Assembly (NCBI RefSeq): GCF_026151205.1
Contig: NC_087082.1
Span: forward strand, 2,820,001 to 2,880,000
Length of the DNA: 60,000 bases
Reading direction: 5' to 3'
From: Bolinopsis microptera
Lineage: Eukaryota; Ctenophora; Tentaculata; Lobata; Bolinopsidae
Below: more notes on the stretch, generated by a model. It saw nothing but the letters and a program-made list of their open reading frames with translations. It had not been told where the DNA came from and ran no database searches. Position 1 is the stretch's first letter. The stretch itself is not shown here.

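Noticed and set aside
52721-59427. CRISPR-like array of regular repeats
   Set aside because: Units abut without unique spacers and the context is a eukaryotic intron; it is a minisatellite.

Overview
The window is AT-rich animal (metazoan) DNA with GT-AG introns, many tandem repeats and several non-autonomous transposons. Very long introns packed with other genes, single-exon channel, receptor and glycosyltransferase genes, and lineage-specific secreted proteins suggest an early-branching animal. A ctenophore is my best guess, from general knowledge that nested intronic genes are common there; nothing in the window proves it.

The organising feature is one minus-strand gene, VPS35 (retromer core subunit). 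Eighteen of its exons can be placed by splice sites, reading phase and similarity to the animal protein. They run from the right edge (first exon cut by the window) to the stop codon at 2675. Everything else to the right of 2.7 kb lies in its introns: a TRP-type channel (6.0-8.0 kb, minus), a peptide-precursor-like gene (14.4-17.5 kb, plus), two inverted paralogous glycosyltransferase genes (19.5-21.1 kb plus, 22.4-24.0 kb minus), a secreted cysteine-repeat/sushi protein (28.9-34.6 kb, plus), a class A-like GPCR (39.2-40.2 kb, plus), a retrotransposon with an intact reverse transcriptase/endonuclease ORF and 209-bp direct repeats (40.4-44.9 kb, minus), and a secreted protein of alternating Trp/Cys modules (46.5-49.7 kb, plus).

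The most unusual structure is a roughly 6.7-kb minisatellite (about 150 copies of 44 bp) filling one VPS35 intron. Each unit is a copy of that intron's own 3' splice site plus the first 17 bases of the next exon, so the pre-mRNA carries about 150 decoy acceptors before the real one. Other minisatellites also resemble neighbouring gene parts: a 32-bp array built from the 3' UTR of one glycosyltransferase paralogue, and a 20-bp array resembling a motif in the coding region of the same family.

The second notable find is the small gene at 14.4-17.5 kb. It has a signal peptide, an acidic spacer and dibasic sites, then four related acidic Tyr-containing peptides, one per exon, with the introns placed at the cleavage sites. 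Three transposons with G-run ends, one nested in a TA-flanked element, interrupt introns.

Regions 1-2400, 10.5-14.3, 25-28.8 and 34.6-39.1 kb hold no gene I can support, mainly repeats.
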